Below the pieces are notes generated by a model. It did not search any database, was not told where the DNA came from, and saw nothing but the letters and a program-made list of their open reading frames with translations. 64,000 bases of DNA, taken from positions 41,726,001-41,790,000 of the forward strand of contig NC_088679.1 of NCBI RefSeq assembly GCF_950023065.1, read 5' to 3'. This document shows positions 1 to 10,042 of the stretch, one piece after another (the first letter of the stretch is position 1; each line of letters opens with the position of its first letter). The stretch comes from Planococcus citri (lineage: Eukaryota; Arthropoda; Insecta; Hemiptera; Pseudococcidae). A program made the translations under genes and the position numbers.

Positions 1-390
1 GTTAGTTACTTGTGAAAAGTTGTAACACTGAAACCATTTTAAATATTTTTCGTTACGTTTGTGTAATTTTTTTAAATCGATATTGTTGAAATAATATGTA
101 AAACTGCCTGTAATAATTTTTTTCGATAATTACCATAACTTGATTAAGATTTTATTATTAGTCACTGTGTAATTATTTTCTCGACGTGTTATCAAAGATA
201 TCTGCATATTCATGCCGAATAAAATGTTTCAATAGTTTTTTAACCGGAGATTATTTTTGCATCTCAGGGAAAATACTTCCATCTCTTATTAAATAGAAAA
301 AAAACTTCAGATTTAAAAATGGATGAAATTTATAACAATTACTATATTGCCATTTGACAATCAAACAAACATCGGATAGGAAAATGGTAA
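1..390. other. Non-coding, downstream of EBP2
   Basis: AT-rich sequence downstream of the stop codon of the minus-strand EBP2 gene, probably containing its 3' UTR. I see no coding sequence, RNA gene or repeat here. Confidence 0.5.
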
Positions 391-1590
391 TTACTTTTTC
401 TTCATTTTATTTCTTCTTGATTTTCCTGGTCGTTTATTTTTTGGTTTACTATCGATGTTATTATTCTTGAACTTGCCTTTCTTACCGCCGAAGCCAAATT
501 TTTCGTTTTTCATCTGTCGTTTTTTATTCACCCTGAAATAAAAAATAGATTAAGTTCCGTTTTATTAAATTTTTCAAGAGACTACATGAAATATCATACT
601 TTCTCGAAGGATTATCTTGTTGCGATTTATTCTCCAGGAAATCAAGATCAGTTCGCATTCCTTTTCGGTATTTTTTGATATTTTCCATTAATTCGCGCTT
701 ATCCTTTTGCTTACGTAAAGTACTCTCTACTTGTTTCTTCTTTGCTAATTTTCTTTCTGTTCTCATTTTCTTAACTTTTTCACTACGTTCTAAACCAGCT
801 TGTTTCTCCAATAACGAATGCCTAACCTAAATTCAGTACAAAAATGAAGTGAATGTTTCGCCAACATTTTAGTGAATCGAGTATTTTGAAAAACATTACT
901 TTTTGCATATGTTCGTCGGTTTTCATCATTTCTGCAAAATAGTCATTCGGTCTTATGGTAGGTATACCTTGGGCTTTGACTCGAGCTAAACCTTCCATAG
1001 CAGCCAACTGAGCTTGTCGATGAAACATAGTTTCTCTTTTAAACTCATTTAATGCTAGATTATCAGAACGTCCTGTTTTGACGAATTCTTCTTGCTCTTT
1101 CAACTGAAATAAAACTCACAGTTTGAGGAAAGAAAACTCGAAAGTTGGAAACGTCTCTCGAATTAATTGAATAAATTACCTCAACACTCAACTCTGGAGC
1201 TAATTCAGCCTGTTCATTGATGATATCAAATCTTTCCATCCATGGTAAATCTGTTTTGATAGAGTTCAGTTTTGATTTCAATTTTTCCTAAATGATAACG
1301 TCACATTCGGTGAGAAACAAAATGGTGCATTAAGAAAAAAACATGAATACAATAAAACTTACGACATCGTTCACAAAGATTTTCTTTTCAACGGGAATGT
1401 TAAGACCAGGTTTCAATTTACCAGCTAAGAATAATTCTTGAAGCTGAAAGATAATTTTTGAAAATGAGGTGGTGAAGTTAATCAATCAATGCAAGATATT
1501 AGATTATTATGAACTCACCATTTCATCTTCATCTTCTTCGTTGCTGTCCATCATGTAATCCGTTATATGCTCAGGACTTTTTAAACCCAT
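391..1590 (-). CDS. EBNA1BP2: EBP2 / EBNA1-binding protein 2 homolog (rRNA processing)
   Basis: Six exons on the minus strand: 1519-1590, 1363-1443, 1180-1287, 900-1103, 600-826 and 391-532. They sum to 834 nt, 277 aa, close to the usual metazoan size of about 300. The start is the ATG at 1588-1590, followed by a short acidic stretch (NEEDEDE). The family core is clear: FKRETMFHRQAQ, then PTIRPNDYFAEMMKTDEHMQKV, then LEKQAGLERSEKVKKMR and the IKKYRKG helix. The C-terminus is a lysine/arginine/glycine-rich nucleolar tail ending in MKKK. EBP2 is a nucleolar assembly factor for the 60S ribosomal subunit, needed for 27S pre-rRNA maturation in yeast. All introns are short (65-80 nt) with GT-AG ends. 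The gene is head-to-head with the Nudix gene at 2408. The family assignment is firm; function is inferred from the family. Confidence 0.93.
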
Positions 1591-2407
1591 AAAATATTAA
1601 ATAAATAGAAAACTAATAATGCTAAAATAATTGAATACTGAGTTTGAAAATTATTTCATTTACATTTGCTGAGAAATCATAAACGAAAATGAACAATGCG
1701 TGAAAACTGAAAAATGTAAACACGTGACTCGCCGCTACGCGCATTGTTTACATGGCAACACTGATATATCACAGTGTGACTTTTTTGCTAACGCAATTTT
1801 CGCAAAAATATTTTTTATAAAAAATTTAATTTTGTTGTTTTAAAAATTTCGTGCAAATGAAAAATTTTGTTACGTGATACGTGATACATTTTTTACCGAG
1901 TGCAATTTTATATCATTATCTTTATATTACCTTCAACGACATCATATCGTTTAATATTTACGGCGACAAACTTTTTAGTTTTTCAACCCTACCGTCATTC
2001 ATCACACCGCTTCGAGTTCAAAGGATCAGTCCATCTTGGCGTCTGAGGATTGGTAGACTTACGAGGCTGATAGAAATTCCGGTGGTTTATTCATTCATTC
2101 ATTCATTAATCATTCGTCAAGTAATTTGTTTTTTCGTAATGTTTATTTTTGAAATATTTGAAATTCAGTGATTAAAAACGTTATCGCTCGTTGATTACAA
2201 TTACTGATGAATGAATCTGAAATAAAGTAAAATATTAAGTTCGATTGATTACATTTTCTTCAAGTTTTACTCATTGGGAAGAAATGTATTTTAAAAATTT
2301 CATTTCATCAGTTGATAAGTTTCTTGCGGTGTTTGATTTTCTCCTTGTTACACAACCTAGTATTCTTCGGATTTAAACGCTCATATCGAAATAATCTACA
2401 TTGTACA
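1591..2407. promoter_or_regulatory. Shared region between divergent EBP2 and Nudix genes
   Basis: This 817-bp gap separates the two start codons and must hold both promoters and 5' UTRs. It contains TGGCAACACTG at 1753-1763 and CAGTGTGACT at 1772-1781, whose reverse complement contains TCACACTG. Both resemble the Drosophila core-promoter Motif 1 (consensus YGGTCACACTR) and they face opposite ways. A (TTCA)n run lies near 2091-2111. Open frames around 1881-2171 and just before 2408 lack support: the second starts only at TTG. Confidence 0.5.
1753..1781. promoter_or_regulatory. Pair of Motif-1-like promoter elements
   Basis: TGGCAACACTG on the plus strand (1753-1763) and AGTCACACTG on the minus strand (1772-1781). 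The first recurs upstream of the SLC44 gene (5904-5914) and, as TGGGAACACTG, upstream of ABCA gene A (12645-12655). The resemblance to the insect housekeeping Motif 1 is seen; promoter activity is inferred. Confidence 0.45.
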
Positions 2408-4077
2408 ATGGACCATCATAACAATTCTCAAGATCATGAGTGCTCAACTGAGAAAAAAGAAATGTCGAGTCTTTTGAATTTGGTTAAAACATTTAACAAT
2501 TTCTACATATCGGGTAAGCATTTTGATTTTTTTCCGTTATCAAGTTCGTCCGCATTTCTGACCTGTATTAAGAATAATTTGGCATGAGTTCGATCAATGT
2601 CAAATTCGAAATGCGAGACAGAAATGCGGTATTTTTTCGTTTTCGATCGATATCTCATTATAACGCATTAACAAAACTTACCTATTTGCTCTTTTTTTTT
2701 TTTTTTTACAGAGCTGAATAAAAATCAATGTCATCCTTTTGTTGTCAACGGAACACAAGTTGGATTGATACGATCAGATATTTTGAAACATCTCTTGCAA
2801 TACCCGAATGTGTTCCGCTTACATTTTGATAACGTGATACTGAATCCAGCTTTCAAAACTTACGATGAAAGGACTAAAAATGTTGACGCCGTGCTTCGTG
2901 ATCTCCGTTCTAAGAACGCACTTATCACATTGAAGGGTTGGAGAGACGAAGTAAGATTATTTTATAATTACATCGAGTACACTACGAAATCAGCAATTCT
3001 TTGAAAATTATTCTCTCATTTAGGATTTCGAAGTACGTTCGTCATTTAGCTCAGAATCACTATTTAAAATGGATAGATCTGCGACGTGTGAGTATGCAGC
3101 ATTTTCTAGTATAAGGTTAATAACTTTGAGATTATTTTAAGATGTATTTCCTTTAATTATATAGGTTTATTTGGAATTTGTAACTACGGGGTTGATATTA
3201 ATGGATACGTAAATGATCCAGAAAAAGGTTTATGTATCTGGCTTCAGAAAAGGTCCTTAACAAAACAACGCTGGCCTGGGAAATGGGACAATATGGTAAT
3301 ATTAGAAAACCTATTGGTATTCATTTAATGGAGTAATTGATTTCTGTTAACGATTTTTTGCATAGGTTGGCGGTGGTCTGTCATTTGGGCATAATATCTT
3401 ACAAACTGCTCATAAAGAGGCTGAAGAAGAAGCTTCTGTTCCTAACGAATTAATGCTTAAGCTCATTCCAAGTGGCTCCGTATCGTATGTATTTTTTTGT
3501 TTTTACAAAAGGTATGGGTGTGTAAAGGAATGATATTTCATTAATGTTATTAATGTTATGAAACAGATTTTTCTTCGAAAACGAGCAAGGATTGTTTCCG
3601 AACACCGAATTTGTATACGATTTAGAATTGCCCGTCGATTTTATTCCTAAAAATCGTGATGGTGAAGTCGAAGAATTTGAATTATTAACTGCACAGGTTC
3701 GAAGAATATAGCTCAGATCTTTTGATTATTCTTGATGTAAGATAAAAATTAATACTTGATTTTCTTAGGATGCTTTGGAACGCACATTTTCTTCCGATTT
3801 TAAAACTACAAGTCGTCCAGTATTAATTGACTTTCTCGTACGACATGGTTACATTAGACCTGACACGGGTTAGTAAATCATTTTTATAATCGTTTTTAAT
3901 TAATGAATTAGTTATGTATGTAGGTATATCTATTTTTTCATTAATTTATTTTTTTTTTAAATTTTAGAACCCAGCTATCCAGCCATTATTGAATTGCTTC
4001 ACGTTAATCTTCAGTCTATTTATGGACAAAGCATAAAATGTTTTTTTGATGAGAACGGTTCAAGTGAAAATGTTTAA
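2408..4077 (+). CDS. Nudix hydrolase with N-terminal DUF4743-type domain
   Basis: Eight exons: 2408-2513, 2712-2950, 3024-3087, 3165-3295, 3366-3484, 3567-3696, 3769-3868 and 3968-4077. Total 999 nt, 332 aa. The start is the first ATG in frame; upstream in-frame sequence begins only at TTG. Residues 1-140 match the DUF4743-type region that precedes the Nudix fold in yeast YJR142W and plant NUDT20/24-like proteins. The Nudix fold follows with WLQKRS, GKWDNMVGGG and a divergent Nudix box, HKEAEEEASV at about residues 196-205, which supplies the metal-binding glutamates. Related proteins hydrolyse oxidised or oxo-thiamine diphosphates and similar pyrophosphates; that substrate is inference. No targeting peptide is obvious. 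Phase is consistent at every splice site. Confidence 0.88.
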
Positions 4078-5760
4078 GCATATCTGCCCAAAAATACTTT
4101 TAATTTTAATTCTATTATCGAAGATTGTATTTAATCAATAAGGTATGATCGGATTGCTCCTTTAAATGTAGAATTTTCAAACATTATTGATTTTTGTAAG
4201 TTTAATTGAATGTTGCTTGTAGAATTTGTCAAGCGAACATCAATTAGTATTGTGATTTTGTTAATTTTTCACTACTTTTATATGATATCTATATATAGTT
4301 TATTGCTTCAGTGTTTACATATAATCAAGTTTCATGAGTCTATAAGAAATAATCAATCAATGAGCATTCATGTTTATTTTTTCGTTAGTACGTTGGAAAT
4401 TTTATCTGAAAAATTTTTGTGATATGGATTGTCTAGTCTAATACTAATACCTTAGTTGTTTATAATTGTTACAGTTTTTTTTGTTTATTCCTTTTTGCCA
4501 CTTCTTTCAGAAGAATTAAAATTTTGAAAAGCCAAAGATTATAAGAAGAATGGAGTGATTTCCCAGGAAATGAATATTTCACAAGCACAGATTATGTAGG
4601 CCTAAGTATATGTGTATTATCATAGAATTGTATTTTTATGTGAAAAATTACGTGTTAATAAATGTACCCATTCCTTTCATTTATGAATTTTATGTATTTT
4701 TTTTTTCAATTTATTCATAAATATTTGGGTGTTTATAAATTGAACGAAGTACAATAAACTTCATTTTTTTAATCTTATAAGACGTTGATAGGTTTTAGAG
4801 GAAGTTTAAACGTGATTTACTTTTTTATCTTCATCTATTACCCTCATCCGAAGATATATAGGTACATTTGGAGTTATCATTTATTGAAATTCAATAATTC
4901 ATGCATGAGTTCCGATAAAGACGATTAATACCATTTACCAATTTAGAATGATGTAAGATCTTTTCGCGGAAAGAAATCCAATATCCTCAACTAGCTACCT
5001 ATATCAGTTTTTCGTAGAAAACTAAAATTTTAGGCTAGAATGGAAAAAGTATTTTTGATTATTTGCAATTTTTTTCCAACTTATCACTGGTTTATTTATA
5101 GGTTATTTCCCACTTGAGCATAGATTAGGTTTTAACAGTGCTCACTTGTACAAATGTAATATTTACATAAACGTAATCATTCGTTTTCGAAGAATTCTGT
5201 TGGGTTTCCTTTTTTCAGCGAAGATTTTATCGAAAGCATTCATTTTATGGAGAAATACTATTTGCATATTTTTTGTAGTTTCTATGCAAGGTTACGTTAC
5301 ATATTTATACCTACTTCACTTTTACAATATTTGGATACCTAAGTGTGGCATCATGGTATCGTTGGCGATTTTTATAATCTCGTTGCCCACATTTGACATA
5401 ATTGAGTAACGCCTACGGTTTAGATGTCTTACTTATTTCTTACTTGGCGTAGGCATTATGAAAGTCGAAAAATTAAAATTCATCAAAGAGTTGAATTCAT
5501 TGGTGAATAGTGATTTGGTGAAATGACAATTTGATCATAATTAAAAACGTTCGTATGAGGCTCATGTTTTATTTAAACTTGAAGTGAAGAATATTTTGAT
5601 TTTGAATAAGTAGGTACTTCGTTTTTTTCGGCCGTATCTAAAACTTCAATATGTACACGTACATTCACGTACATACATCTGCGTAAGTATGTAGTACTGC
5701 AGCAATCAGCAAAAATGGTATAAATTTGAAATTTCGAATTTTAAATTTCTCTTTTTCCCT

Positions 5761-5889
5761 CATCATCTTCCTACTAAGTTGAAAGCTTATGCCCCACCCT
5801 CTGATAACCCTCCGGCCACCGGGCCTCCACCACCTAAAGCTCCTTTACCTCCACCTACCACCACTCCCGCAGTCAGTTACTGGGATTAA
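5761..5889 (+). other. Orphan proline-rich reading frame with stop, possible exon or gene relic
   Basis: In a 60-70% AT background this stretch reads as KLKAYAPPSDNPPATGPPPP, then KAPLPPP and TTTPAVSYWD, then TAA at 5887-5889. A pyrimidine-rich tract ending in AAG precedes KLKAY at about 5778, so it could be a terminal exon. There is no in-frame ATG. Composition is markedly more C-rich than its surroundings and looks coding. I do not recognise the family. It could be the last exon of an unseen gene, a retrocopy fragment, or chance. Confidence 0.3.
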
Positions 5890-5903
5890 ATATTTGATGC
5901 TGC

Positions 5904-5914
5904 TGGCAACACTG
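5904..5914 (+). promoter_or_regulatory. Motif-1-like element upstream of SLC44 gene
   Basis: TGGCAACACTG, identical to the element at 1753-1763. It lies 370 bp upstream of the SLC44 start codon, with a plausible leader-intron donor downstream (CACCGTAAGT near 6120). A transcription start nearby is inferred. Confidence 0.4.
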
Positions 5915-6280
5915 AAATTCGTCGACGCAAGAATGCAAACAACTTTCGCGTCTTCTCTCTCATAAACCCGAATTTTATCACTTTTTACCGCCTTATTAAA
6001 TAATTTTTGAATGAATTTTCACGTATAGATGTTCGTAAATATTTGTTTTACTGATGCGTTATATTTCATCGATTTGAATGAATCGTTGATTACACATCCT
6101 ACATCATTTTCAATTAGAAACACCGTAAGTATGACATTAATTTCTTTCTTGGGATAAGACCTTATCAATATCATTTACATGTAAATCTATTCAACTAATC
6201 GTTTGAACACCTGTTTGCTTTTTTGCTCAAATTAGGTAAATTTAAAGATGAAGTAAATCAGTGATCAAGAAATATTAACC

Positions 6281-9200
6281 ATGAGCTGCTGTCCCGATGA
6301 TACCGATTCAACTGACGACCAAAAACCATACATAAGGGAGTGTACCGATGTGTTTTGGTTGTGCATATTTCTCGGATTTTGGATTTGCATGGTAAAGTAT
6401 TGAAAAATTTTGGTACATAATTTTAAAATGTTATGTATTCCTGGTCGGTAAATAATTGTAAAACCATCGTACTTTGTAGATCTTAGTAGCTTCATTTGCT
6501 TTCGTTTATGGCAATCCTCTTCGTTTAACAAATGGTTATGATAGTTTTGGAAATGTTTGCGATTCTGATGATAATTACGAGTACCAGCTCGCCGATTTCA
6601 ACTTTTCCGTCACTGAAACGACTGATAAGAAGTACGTTTTTCATTAAGCTTTTTTCGTATTTTTTCAACATTATATTTTCACATTTCGAAATGATTCCTA
6701 TTGCAGATATTTATTTTTTATGGATTATGAAAACACCCGTCAATCTTTACAAATTTGCGTGAAACAATGCCCGGATAGAGATATGTTTAGTTTGAACGAT
6801 ATCGAAGATTTTTATAAGCGCACAGGATCTTTATTATGCAGGTAAACACATCATTACACATGTTTAATAAAAGCTTTCCACTGCGTTCATACTACATATA
6901 ATGCAGTTGATTATTTTTTTTAAATTCTGCATATTTTCATTAGATACGGTTCTGATTTTAAATTTTTACGAGAAGCAAATTTTCCTATAAATTCTTCATT
7001 TGGTCCTTGTCCAACCTTGCCGGTTTATAAAAGGTAGGTAAATGAGAAGTTTTACGTCAGGGCGGTTTTATTGAATTATTTATTACGGTTCCTTAACTTT
7101 CACAGCTCACCAATATTGAATCGATGCGTGCCCGATGTTGCGAAAGATGTTGGCATTTATTTTCTGAATGAAAGTTGGAATTTTGTAGAAGAACTAGTTG
7201 GAGATCTGTATAGAACATGGAGATGGATTCTGTGGTTAACTTTAATTTCTGTCGGTAAATATGATCTACAAAGATAATATCAAGACAAAGCATACGATTT
7301 ATCAACATAAATGTTTGAATAGTTAATTGATGGGATTTTATGTTTTAGTACTTTCAATGATAGTGGTATCTTTACTTCATCTATTCGCCAGTGTAGTTTC
7401 ATGGATCATAATGGTTTCAGTTTGCGCTGTTTGCGTTGGTTTGTGCTAATGCTTTTTGTAAGATCAAATTTTTGCAACTTGATACTTACTGATTCCTCCC
7501 TCCTTTCTTAGTGGTAACAGGTGTATTGTGGTGGACTTACTTCGACATCAAATGCCAATTGGATAATAGAGAATCGGGGCAGTGGCTAAATGAAGAGGTT
7601 GATAACGAAGAAGTTTTCAAAATTTATTCTGTGGTTGCTACAATAGTGACGGTAAATTTATAATAATTTTAATTCTGACAAAATTAAGATTAGGTAATTT
7701 GCTTTTATGAAAAAAAAAAAATAATTTTTCATGAGGATTATTTGTATTTCAGTTGATAATTTTGCTGTTAGTATTTGTAATGAGAAAAAAGATTACGTTT
7801 TTAGCGGCTTTATTTCAAGAAGCTTCGAATTGCTTGGCAGATTTACCTTGTTTATATTTGCAACCGATCATTTCATTTTTATTGTTAATGGCATTTTATG
7901 CGTATTGGATTAGCGTTGTTGTTTGTTTAGCTACTGCGAGTTAGTATCTTGTATCACTTGACCATTACCCAAGCTTGAAATCCGAATTCATTATTCAATA
8001 AATTATGTAGGTTATGTCGAATCCAAACGGTTTGTTCCATCTAGTACACGTATAGCTAGCATGAAAAACGAAACGACTGATTTTCCATCCAGCAGCAATT
8101 TGAGTGTAGATGATTTAACGGGTAGGTTGTATTATAAAGCTCACTTTTTTTTAGTATCGCTTCATCTCGAATGTAGAAATATTTGTGCATGTAATAAAAT
8201 TAATAGTACCACTTTCGAGGTGATCAGATTTTAAATGAAGTACCTAAATATTTTTAGGTTTCACTGCAGTAGAATATGTCGAAAGCACGTGGTTAAAGTA
8301 CATGCTACTTTTATATTTTGTTGGGTTGATATGGGTATCAGAATTTATTCTTGCTTGTCAACATATGGTTGTGGCTGGTACTGTGGCCAAATGGTATTTC
8401 AATAGGTACATATGCTGTTTTATATTCATTTATCACATTTTTTCTTTCTTACCGGTTAAATGGTTATTTTTTTTCTAAAGTAAAAACGGCAAAAATTCGG
8501 CTTCAATGGTGATGACATCGATTGGAACTGTGATTCTTTATCATCTTGGTTCTGCTGCTTTTGGATCATTTTTAATCACGTTATTGAAATTACCTCGAAT
8601 TATATTCACATATTTGCAAAATAAGTTCGTATGGATATTTCACGAATAGAGTAATTTGAATCGATTATTTACTTTTGCTTTAATATTATTTTTAATTACA
8701 GATTTCGAAAGAATAAGGACGAATCTCAGTGCGCTGAATACGGTTTGAAATGTTGTTCTTGTTGTTTCTACGCTCTGGAAAAATGTTTACGCTTTATGAA
8801 CCACAATGCCTACACAGTAGTCGCCGTTCAGGGTATAAATTTCTGCCCTGCTGCTTATAGAGTATGAAACACTCGTATATGTGATTTTGTTATTCTTTAT
8901 CATTTGATGATTATACATAGGGGTTTTTTTTTAGGCGTGGAAAGTGCTAGCGAATAACGCATTAAGATTAGCCACGATCAATAGCGTTGGAGATTTTATT
9001 TTATTTTTGGGAAAATGTTTTGTCGCTATGATTATGACTGTAATTGCGGTGCTGATTTTCAAATTTGACTCTTCTTTGAAATTTTACGCTGGACCAACCA
9101 TGATTGTTTTCATTTTCTCTTATTTTGTTTCTCATACAGTGATTTCATTATATGAGGTTCGTCTTGAGTTTTTCGTATTTGAGTTGGACTTTATTCTCAT

Positions 9201-9375
9201 TTCTAACTTACAAAATATTTTGTTGTCGCAGTTGGTTATAGACACCTTGTTTCTGTGCATTTGCGAAGATTTAGAGATGAACGGTAACGATGGACAATGG
9301 AAAACGACGCTTCTAGCTAGTATCGAATACAAAGGGGTTAAACGTTGTCCGCCTCCTCAGCCCACCGAATTGTAA
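6281..9375 (+). CDS. SLC44A1: Choline transporter-like protein, SLC44/CTL family (CTL1-like)
   Basis: Fourteen exons: 6281-6391, 6480-6631, 6707-6841, 6944-7033, 7106-7254, 7349-7438, 7512-7651, 7753-7939, 8011-8121, 8258-8405, 8481-8624, 8702-8861, 8935-9156 and 9232-9375. Total 1983 nt, 660 aa, essentially the length of vertebrate CTL1. Family hallmarks run in order: cysteine-rich MSCCPDD start, ECTDVFW before the first membrane segment, a cysteine-bearing first extracellular loop (YDSFGNVC, CPDRD, RCVPD), GVLWWTYFD, LPCLYLQPI, GLIWVSEFILACQHMVVAG, GSFLITLLKLPR, CCFYALEKCLRFMNHNAYTVVA, NALRLATINSVGDFILFLGK and FLCICEDLEMN. CTL proteins move choline and ethanolamine across plasma and mitochondrial membranes. 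Asn-linked sites such as NSS and NES in the loops fit that topology. Assignment to CTL1 rather than another SLC44 member is by overall resemblance. Confidence 0.94.
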
Positions 9376-10042
9376 TGCCATTATTTAAATCTTTGTAACA
9401 ATTTGAGCGGTCGTGTACTCCTACTTTGCCTTAAACACTAAAGATTAATTTCAGTATTACTTTCATAAGCTTAAGACGTATCACTTTCGTGGAGTTCATA
9501 TTGTATGAAGTTGTTTTATATTTTATAAACATTTAATTTGTTTTAATTGTTCGATAAAATTAAGTATTTTTATAACTTTTTAACTTGCGTTGAGGTTGTG
9601 AGCAACAATAATTTTTAAGTCATTTGAAACTAAAAACGTCCTTTTACGATTACTTCATTTTTTTGTTATTTTCCAATCATTGAATGTTTAACTTTTTACA
9701 AAGATACTAGGTATATTGTAACTTTCCTTTGTTTTTTGAAATTTTTTTAACGTTACTAGTCTTTTATGGTAGACATTATTAGTTCTTTTTTATTTTGAAT
9801 AAAAAAAAAAGGATTCTGTTATACCTGAATTGCTTCATTAAGTTTGTAATAAAGTATAAAAAGTATTGTTTTATTGTTCTTATTTTTATTGTTTCTTATT
9901 CAATTTTTGTTATCGAGTTACTTGGTCGTATGCGTGTGAGGTTTCATAAGCGACACATTCGTCATGGAAAGAAAGAAAAATCAAACTTCACATAACCAAC
10001 TATTTCATGGGCTTGAGAATCATTTTTTCAGTATATAAAATT
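9376..10042. other. SLC44 3' UTR and spacer
   Basis: AT-rich sequence after the SLC44 stop codon; AATAAA occurs near 9800. An open frame at 9795-9995 is lysine/isoleucine-rich low-complexity sequence and is not called a gene. Confidence 0.5.

Larger units (their letters stand above)
4078..6280. other. Intergenic region between Nudix and SLC44 genes
   Basis: It starts with the Nudix 3' UTR (AATAAA-type signals near 4132 and 4659) and ends with the SLC44 5' UTR. A leader intron is plausible, from a GTAAGT donor at about 6125 to an AG at about 6235. Between them is AT-rich sequence without a convincing gene. The proline-rich reading frame at 5761-5889 is listed separately. Open frames near 4210 and 5146 have no recognisable content. 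Confidence 0.5.

Noticed and set aside
1881..2171. 96-codon open frame in the EBP2/Nudix intergenic region
   Set aside because: Phe/Ile/Ser-rich chance frame with a TTCA repeat inside; no homology recognised and it lies where both promoters must be.
2312..2407. Possible N-terminal extension of the Nudix protein, mitochondrial-signal-like
   Set aside because: The upstream in-frame sequence starts at TTG, not ATG. The first ATG is at 2408.
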